From contig NW_006920414.1 in the NCBI RefSeq assembly GCF_000344685.1, positions 2,198,400-2,262,399 of the forward strand: 64,000 nt of DNA. The letters run 5' to 3'. Below the pieces are notes generated by a model, which was not told the origin of the DNA, made no database searches, and was given only the letters and a program-made list of their open reading frames with translations. The translations under genes and the position numbers were made by a program. The stretch is from Gloeophyllum trabeum ATCC 11539 (taxonomy: Eukaryota > Basidiomycota > Agaricomycetes > Gloeophyllales > Gloeophyllaceae). This document shows positions 56,352 through 64,000 of this stretch, one piece after another (position 1 is the first letter of the stretch; the number at the start of each line of letters is the position of its first letter).

Positions 56352-57531
56352 AGCGGTGCCTGTCCGGGTGGGCGTCCCGACGATCAGGCGCGGGTCATGG
56401 GCTGATACCGAGGGAGTGGCAGGGCGCTGTAGTAGTAGCGCAGCAGCAATAAACACAGCATTTCGCGTGCCTCCACGTTTCTGCCATGGCATGCGAAGCA
56501 CGACGGCAGAGTCGCCTGCTTCTCTTCCCTGAGCGGATGCAAAACTAAAACCTTGATGGTGTTCGGAGATGGGAGCAGATAACGAGCACAGTAAATGACG
56601 AGCTTGGGGTTCCTGGGAGCCATATCCGATGCTCGCTTGTGACCATGTCCTTGATTATTAGCATACGCCAATATTATTCAGGCATAATGTGTCATAATGT
56701 TGTCAGAGAATTGCGCTGCTGTGCTAGTAAGCATCGGGGAAATAAATGGCACAGATGGGTAAGATAGTTTGCACACGCGGTTTCGGCCATGGAACTAGGA
56801 TATCCGACGAACTTCTATTCAAACAAGAGGAGAGGAAGCCGGGACAAGCTCGGGTCGAAGGCGTCTACATACGCAATATCGTGGACGGCCTTCTCGATAA
56901 TTGCTATACACGAACCTGTGGGAGCGACGCCACTGCCTATCACCCGTCAGCCCCACTGACATGTCGCTTGCGGCAGCAAGGCACCGCGATAGAGGCGACC
57001 CCACGTCGCATACGTACGCTGGGTAGCACCTGCTTCATACAGCATTGAGGATCGAGATGAAGACGTCGTCAATTAGGCTTTGAGTCTTATTGTATGCATG
57101 ATGCCACGCGAGGGAGAGCCTGGCGACGTCGCAAGTCAGTCGGCGAATGATTGACAGCGAATTCGAATTTGGCTTACACAATTTACATTACAGAGAAGAA
57201 CTACAGTTTCTGGTTTGGATTATGGCTGGGAAGCAAGCGCGCGCGCTGGCGGGCGGAAGAGAACGGTGTACAGGAATCGTGATTAGTGCAGCCACCACAG
57301 GGTATGAGGCTCGAGAGGATAGTATAAGGGTATGTGGCGTCAAAATCATATAAACGGGTCAACGGCTTGGGGGATAACGAGGCTGTTGCGGACTGCGCGA
57401 TTGAGAGCTCTGCGACGAATGTGGCGCTTCTGGCGATGGAACTGAGGAACGAGAAAGACTCGGCGACCCTGTCAGGGCAGAGGAACGAGGGGGGACATGC
57501 CGACTTGACGTGTGTGGGTGCGCCGCGGCTG
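56352..57531. other. Intergenic region
   Basis: About 1.2 kb between the 3' ends of convergent genes TYR1 and the Zn2Cys6 factor. No supportable gene. Confidence 0.4.
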
Positions 57532-58867
57532 TCACCCGTTGCGGACCTGGAGGAGCTGGCGGTACTGGTGCTGCAAACGATGATGTACTGGGTCTTCGGG
57601 CGGCTGAGGCGACAGGCGCAGGCGCTCGCCCAGTAACGCTGTGAGCGCCTGCGCTTGGTAGTTTTTTGACTGCCGGCTGTCAGGCGCCGCCCCTGGATCG
57701 TAGGGCGTCGTTATTGCGGCGAGGGACAGCGGAGACGGCTTCGGGGCTGTTGGAGACGTAATCGATGCTGAAGGAGGCTGCAGAGAGGGGAGAGGGAGGT
57801 GAAGGCGTCGAGACGGCTGAGACGACGGAGCTGGGGCATTCCTCGGGTCATATTGAGCGTGGACGTGGTAATCTGATGCCGGAGGTATATCCGGAGCATA
57901 CTGTGCAGGGTAAACTGCGGACGGCATGCCCGATGATGCGGGAGCTGTGGACGCCATACTACCCGCCTGAGGAATAGCAGCCCCGCTTGGGTTTGGCGCC
58001 GAAATGTACGGAGGCGCCGCGACAGGCCCCGACGTCGCAGCAAAGCCTGGCAACAACCGAGCGATGGAAGCCTCCAGGTTATCAAATCGGTATTTCAGCT
58101 CGTCGTACTCCGCGCGCGTCACGTATTTATCCCTGCATATTGCAATGATTTCGCGGACTATTAGCAAGAGGAAGGGAACATACGAGACGTGTACACGCAC
58201 GTCGGTTCAACGATGTTCCATTGGCACTTGTTGGCCTCCCCACGGCGCGAGCACGGGCCGCAAGGCTGAGCCCTGGAATCAGAGCTAAGGAACTGAGGAC
58301 TAGAGCAGCTCGCGAGACTGTCCCGACCTGTCACACTTTATCTTGCGCCGCTTGCATTCTGCGGGGGACGGGATCGTACGCGACCAAGAAAAGACCAATG
58401 CCGTGTTCCCGAATTTGTAGGTCCATAGGGGTGCGAGAGTAGCGTCGAGAGTGGAACGGTCAGCGTCTGGAGTGGGGCTAGAGTAAATGGCCGTGCGCAC
58501 CGGTACAGCTTAGGGCCTGCCTGCGGCGTTTCTTCTTGGGCGGGCCTTGCTCCTCGACGTCAGAGTCGGGTGGGCCCAGGTCGCGACTCTCGCGACGCTG
58601 TTCGAGGGCTGCGGGGTCCATGACAGTGGCCATAGAGGGCTGCTCGCTAGAAACATAACTGGGGCCCGGGACAGCATGCTGCGGCACGGCAGGAGCAAGG
58701 TAAGGATGGAGGTGATGGATGGACGGGAGTGATGGCTGCATCTGATGAGAATCGGAGGGTGAGTAGCGAGGATCAGCTTGCTCCTGCCTAGATGAAGAAG
58801 CAGGGCTCCGGAGAGAATCGCGGCGGGGAGCAGCATTCGAATTACGAGAAGGGCTACGGTGATGCAT
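57532..58867 (-). CDS. Zn2Cys6 (Gal4-type) transcription factor
   Basis: Four minus-strand exons (58867-58501, 58358-58328, 58272-58201, 58132-57532) give 356 residues. After a disordered N-terminus and a basic K-K-K-R-R-R run comes C-x2-C-x6-C-x5-C-x2-C-x8-C (C-T-E-C-K-R-R-K-I-K-C-D-R, then A-Q-P-C-G-P-C and N-K-C). The cluster is interrupted by two introns, so one exon is only 31 nt. A coiled coil follows (D-E-L-K-Y-R-F-D-N-L-E-A-S-I-A-R-L-L), as in dimeric Gal4-type factors. The Pro/Ser/Ala-rich remainder may be an activation region. No fungal-specific TF middle domain is visible, so it is a short form. Targets are unknown. The C-terminal end is the least certain part. Confidence 0.88.
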
Positions 58868-61773
58868 GGGGGGTAAATGAGGAGGAGAAGTAGACTACAA
58901 CATTGAAAGAGAGAAGACGGATTCGAGCGGGGAAAAGAAAGGCAGGGCGTATTTGAAGGACGGCCGAGATGAATAAAATGTTCCGTGCCCTCCGCGACAG
59001 AGCGGATCCCGTGGCAGCGGTTAGGGCGGTAACATGGGTGGGCTGTGCTGGAGACGGAGATAGAGGAGATTGATACGAAGAAGGCGCATCGATCAGCGTC
59101 TCGGGTAGATTTCACGGAGCGAGCTTACAACGAGCTTATATCTTGAATTGCCTCCGTCTTCAATTTCGGGTTCATCTGTGGCACGGCTGGCGCAACGCAT
59201 GTGCTCGTCGCCACGGTGCTGCTGCTTGTCAGCGCACGGCACAAACATGAATCCGCGGAGCCCTGGATGCGCTCCTCCCCGAACGCTGGGATGGGAGCAT
59301 CGCGCCCGCAAGTGGACGATGTTCCGGGTCCAAGCTCCGTCCTACCGCAACTGGCCGAATCTTTGCGAAATCGTTCTAATCGGATATAAAGGGTGCGCCG
59401 GCAATCGACGAGGTCGCTGTCAGCCTTTCGAGCTATTGCATGATCCCTTTGTGATCCTGTTCCATGATTCACTCGTCCCGTCGTCGCGCAAACATGCTTC
59501 AGCCTCACACACCCGGACCTTCAGCTTCCCCCGCATGGCCCTTACGTGAACCGCTCTTGTTCGGCATACTGCCCACTCGGTTCTTCCCGTCCGATGCCAC
59601 TCCTGTGTGTACCCACCGCCACAAATTACCCGCCTGTGAGCACCCCTCTGCCGAGCTTACCCCAACTTGACACAAGTACTCACTGCTTTCTGTCCAGTGC
59701 ACAGCGCTGTGGTGCTGCCACGCACATGTGCCCACTCGTCGCTGCACGCCGAGTTGCTAGCCTGTTCTCTCCGGACTCTAATCCCGTTGCCCGAACGCTG
59801 ATTCCTAGATAACCTCACCACCCAAGGTTCAAATACGCCCGCGCAGTCTTAGCTTCTTCGGTCAAAACATGGCTATCACCGGCGAAGCGCATGGTTTCCA
59901 TCCGCCCCCGTCAACGCTGCTTTGGCATGAGCTCGTGCGTCAGCTGCCCCTGGTTTCTGTGGCCCCTGCTTACTTGGGACGCCAGCCCGGCGCGCGCAGC
60001 GTCAACGCCGCGGATAATCTGATACTCGTGCTCGCGGGCTGTGGCGCGTGCGGAATCAAGTGCTCGCAGCCCTTGCCGTACTCTGCCAGGGCTGCAGGCT
60101 TACTGGCAAGCCGCCACATAATTGCACCCGTCCGTGTCCCCGGGTTATCAGATAGTAACTCTATCACCCGCGCGACGCCGTAACGATCCTCTATCGCTCC
60201 GCAACACTTTCTCATATTCGCGCAATCGCCCGGCCTGCCGCCTCACTCTGTATTCCCCCCGGTGCGTCCACAACCTCAGCTCTCATGCACTGAATGTGCG
60301 ATCACAGGGTCGCGCGCGCGTTCACATCCTCGTGCACCCCAGCGGGACGAGCGATCCGTAACCCACCGGCAGTTACGTTTCGCTTTCCAAGGCCTCTACC
60401 CCCACCCGCGCGCGATAGGCCAAATCGGCTGAACCTGCGTTCCTATACGCTGCCTGCGCTCCCGGTTCTCTCCTGGGTATGTCCACCGCGCTGCCACTTA
60501 TGTCAGTGGTTACGTCCGTCATGCCAGGGCCTCCCTATCCGATAGGCATACCCCGCATGTGCGTCTCGGGCCAATCGACTGTCGTCCAGTCAGCCCTCGT
60601 CCCTCCCTAGACGGATATAGCGCAGCACTGCGTTCGAAATGGATTCTGTCACCCCGCGTATATGTCCGCGCGTCGCAGCGCCTTCCATGGAGATATCTGC
60701 GGCCACCCCGAGCGACGTCGGAATAGAGACTGCGCTGGGACGCCCGCCTGGTATGGCATTGTCAAGCACAATGTCGCTGCGTTACGGGAGCCCCCGCGCA
60801 ATGGGAGCGATTTCGTCAGTCGCCCTGGAAGCGCGGGGGTTCCACTAGCCCATGGGTTTGCTTCCCTTCTCACCTGCGACGCTCCGAATAACCGCGCGGA
60901 CGGAAAGGCGCCGTAACATACCTGTGAATCGTGATGCAATCACGGAGCTACACTGTCATTTTTCCGTGACGGGACCTTATTGCTTCAGAATGGCGAATTC
61001 GGGCATATGCATTCTCGTAGAGGACTACATAGGGCAGTATGCAGCCAGTGTAAGACAGCAAGAACGCAATGGTTTAGGCCACAGCGTGGCTACGGAACCT
61101 ACAGGGGACACGAAGATCATGTATCCTAAGGAAATGTGCAGGGAGCTGATTAACCGCCCGACAATGGAACAGAAAGAGGCGAACGGCATGCCCAGCTCCC
61201 CGCGTCCGCGACCTCCTCTGCTCGACCAAAATGCTTGACCCAACATCCATCCGCGCCACGAAGGACGCGGCGCAACTGAGACGCCAGGCTCAAAGGGTCG
61301 AGGTGACTGTAAGGAAACGACACCGTTCGCGTCCGCTGCGTTTATATACTCTGCGATTCTCACGGGGTCCGTGCGTGGGTACCTTGCTGGTATAAGAGAC
61401 GCGAGCCAGCGGACGACTCTTCATCGAAAGTTACACCTTGCAAGTTGATATTTGGGATCTCGCTCGCGTTCTTACGGAGGGATCTTGAACTGTACGCATG
61501 GGAGATCGAGTCCTCGTCCCTCAAGACCACCCCGATACAATGTATGTCGGAGGCGGCCCGTAGATTAGGTACATTTACGACGAATTTGCTCAATATTAGA
61601 CTCTGCTCCGTTGAAATGGATGGAATCATACTGCTCTGAAACGTATCTACTGTGCGTGTATCATGATCAGAGCCCGCATCGTATGCTATGCAGCTTCGAG
61701 AACTGAGATTATAGATTGAGATATACAATATGTACACGGTGAAGACCTAACCACCTCCCGCAGCTCCGGATCC
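58868..61773. other. Long intergenic region with no supportable gene
   Basis: About 2.9 kb. Many short frames on both strands, none with domain-like content or joinable splice sites. Composition is mixed with GC-rich patches (59.9-60.9 kb). Confidence 0.4.
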
Positions 61774-63270
61774 TCATTGCTCGTTCACGAAGAGAGCAGC
61801 CATACCCATCCCTGAGCCAATACACATACTCGTGACGAACAGCTTCGCACCGGTCTGCTTGGCGATGTTATAACCGGTCGCGACCTGTCTTGAGCCAGCT
61901 GAGAAAGAAACACACGCAGTTCAGCCATGTGTTGGCAGTAGAGAGCAGGGAAGCACTTACTGCAGCCCAGGGGGTGGCCCATCGCGATCGCGCCGCCGTT
62001 CGGGTTCACCTTCTCAAAGGGAATCCCGATGTGCTGGATCGAGAACACGGCCTGGCTCGCGAAGGCCTCGTTGATCTCGTAGAAGTCGATGTCATCCTTG
62101 CTCAGGCCGGTCTGCTCGAGCAATTTGGGGATGGCGAAGGCTGGGCCGACGCCCATGATCCGCGGGGGCACGCCGACGACGGCTGAGGTGACGTATTTCC
62201 CGATAATGGGGAGGCCGAGACGCTTCGCTGCCGAGCGGCGGGCGAGGAGGACTGCAGCAGCGCCGTCGGAGACCTGCGATGCGTTCCCTGTAGAGTTGAT
62301 ATGAGCCAGGACTCCGGGGTCTTCATATACACACCCACCTGCATGCGTAGTGCCGTCCTTGGAAAATGACGGCTTGAGCTTCGCCAGGCTCTCCGCCGTG
62401 ACGCCGTCCCGGATGCCGTCGTCCGCGTCGACGACGATCTCCCTCTCCTGCTCCGTCTTCGGGTCCGTCCACTTGACCTTGACGGGCACGATCTCCGCCC
62501 TGAACTTTCCCGCCTTCTGCGCGGCGGCGGCCTTCTGGAACGACGCGGCCGCGAACGCGTCCTGCACGGCGCGCGAGATGCCGAACTCCTTCGCGACGTT
62601 CTCGGACGTGATGCCCATGGGGATGAGGCAGTCCTCGGCTTCTTTGTTCGAGAGGACGGCCTCGGACCAGCCGTCGGGCATCGCGGCGCCGCCGTAGCCG
62701 AAAGTCATCGACTCCACACCCGCGCCTACAGTCCCACACCCGCGAGAATCAGAATAGTTCTATGAAATCACGTAAAAGGAGAGCGGGAATGAACGAGACT
62801 CACCGATGCCGATGTCGATTTGCCCGACCTTGATCTCGTTCGCAATTTGGCTGATCGCGGTCAGCCCCGACGAGCACTGTCTGTTGACGGTGTTGATAGG
62901 TGTCGTGTTGGGGATACCCGCGTGCAGAGCGGCCATGCGCGCCGCGGTCGCGCCTCCTCCAGGGGGAAGCACATTCCCTACTGAGATGTCCCCGACCAGC
63001 TTGGGGTCGAGGCCGACTTTGGTGTACGCGGCGCGGAGCACGGCGGAGAGGATCTCTTCAGGGCGCGTGTCCTTGAAGCCCCCCTTCTTGCCCTGCACCA
63101 CACCCAGGTAAGACGCGTACACTGAGCAGGAAGGCGGCCGGACGTACCTTGGTGATGGCAGACCGCACCGCCGCGACCACCACGACGTCGTCGTCGCTCT
63201 GCGCGAGCACCTTCGCCTTCCCGCTCGTCCCCGCCAGCTGAGAAACCTTTTGCGCGATAGCAGCAGCCAT
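61774..63270 (-). CDS. POT1: 3-ketoacyl-CoA thiolase (acetyl-CoA acyltransferase)
   Basis: Five minus-strand exons (63270-63148, 63092-62804, 62725-62339, 62287-61961, 61898-61774) give 416 residues, normal for the family. The acyl-accepting cysteine is C114 in N-R-Q-C-S-S-G-L. The catalytic His is H371 in G-G-A-I-A-M-G-H-P-L-G, and the second Cys is C401 in C-I-G-S-G-M-G. N-E-A-F-A is also present. The enzyme performs the last thiolytic step of fatty-acid beta-oxidation, usually in peroxisomes. A clear PTS2 nonapeptide is not visible at the N-terminus and the C-terminus (V-N-E-Q) is not a PTS1, so the location is open. An acetoacetyl-CoA thiolase is less likely because of the VVVVAAVRSAITK-type N-terminus and overall peroxisomal-thiolase sequence. 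Confidence 0.92.
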
Positions 63271-64000
63271 GTCTTGATGTGTGCAGACGGGGAGAAAGAG
63301 TGTCTTGCACGACGGACGCAGAGGACCTTATAAGCGCATCAAGACGAGGGCCGGTTGTGTCATAGCGCCGGCGGGCCAGCGTTATCACATGGGCGGTTCA
63401 TGGATGTCGTCTGAAATCGTGGCCAAAGCCGGTGCGGGGTAGTCAGCGGGCTGGAGAACCTTGTGGACGTCGTTGGGGGTAAAAATCATAAGGATTATAC
63501 ACGGCAGGCAACATTACAGTGTGTCGACGGCGTAATTATGACCTTTTTTTTCACGGAAAAATCGAGGTGGCAAAGTGCCCAGTCGAACGCGTTACCGGCG
63601 GTCCATCCGGAAGGCGTTACCCGGTACACGTGCATGCGCCCACAACGCGCACGCGTAACTCGCTACTCGCTACTCGTTACTCGCTACTCGCTACCCAGTC
63701 AGACGCAGGAGGCTAGTAGCGGCTCCTTAGCAACTCTGAGGTGCTACTGCCACCACTATTTAACGGTAGTTATGACGTCTATAATGCTTGTACTTACTTG
63801 CTTTCTATGCAATGATAAGACATTTCCTTCCAGTACTTCCTGCTTCGAGTGAGCCTCAAAGCATGGAAGTCCATCAGTCGCACCGGTCCTATGAACTAGC
63901 AGTGGTAGGCTTGCAGATAGTCGTGGTTTGGGTAAGTAGACTTCTTAATTTCGGTTAGGAGTCGTGGTTCGGCTATGCACATCGCAAGGAATTTGATATC
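63271..64000. promoter_or_regulatory. Thiolase upstream region with short tandem repeat at 63657-63696
   Basis: It contains the thiolase promoter. A tandem array of CTCGCTACT/CTCGTTACT units (about five) occupies 63657-63696. No gene was recognised in the remaining bases to the window end. Confidence 0.5.

Noticed and set aside
55326..56501. 391-residue antisense frame over TYR1
   Set aside because: Arg-rich GC shadow of the spliced TYR1 gene, which has clear family motifs on the other strand.
59869..60183. 104-residue plus-strand frame
   Set aside because: No domain, no splice partners, composition typical of random GC-rich sequence.
1..64000. CRISPR arrays or bacterial operons
   Set aside because: None seen; gene structure is eukaryotic throughout.

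Overview
The window looks like nuclear DNA of an Agaricomycete fungus, most likely polypore-like. Genes are split by many introns of about 50-60 bp with GT...AG ends, coding GC is high, and the closest recognisable gene architectures are basidiomycete. There is no operon structure. Gene models were spliced by eye from reading frame, splice signals and protein family knowledge; no database search was run.

1-17 kb is a dense housekeeping block. It holds a partial nuclear-type protein (left edge, minus), a coiled-coil RING protein (minus), the ER membrane ubiquitin ligase Doa10/SSM4 (plus), tRNA 2'-phosphotransferase TPT1 (minus), the Golgi/endosome ubiquitin ligase TUL1 (plus) and nucleolar NOP8 (minus). 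Three RING-class genes, two of them the membrane E3s of ER and Golgi quality control, lie within about 12 kb.

17-29 kb is an accessory, duplicated block. An intact secreted Ser/Ala-rich protein gene (18960-20737) and a MYND-finger gene (17362-18230) have second copies at 25867-27332 (secreted protein, now a pseudogene) and 27802-28791 (MYND). Between them lie a decayed ADE16 fragment, a Crinkler-like/kinase-like gene, a 519-bp hAT-type MITE with a perfect 8-bp target duplication, and a second TIR-bounded element ending 6 bp before the start codon of the secreted-protein pseudogene.

29-42 kb holds a disordered single-exon protein, a TTTTGCAAAA-rich TIR element, a PX-domain gene, an intron-containing tRNA-Pro(CGG), a small two-exon gene found only by splicing, a 766-base assembly gap (37447-38212) and an AT-richer, gene-poor stretch.

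42-64 kb is again mostly housekeeping: importin KAP123 (15 exons), an AXL2-like single-pass wall/polarity protein, LC8 dynein light chain, a possible small gene at 51.2-51.8 kb, prephenate dehydrogenase TYR1, a Zn2Cys6 transcription factor and a 3-ketoacyl-CoA thiolase. Long intergenic stretches (51.8-54.6, 58.9-61.8 kb) show nothing I can support.
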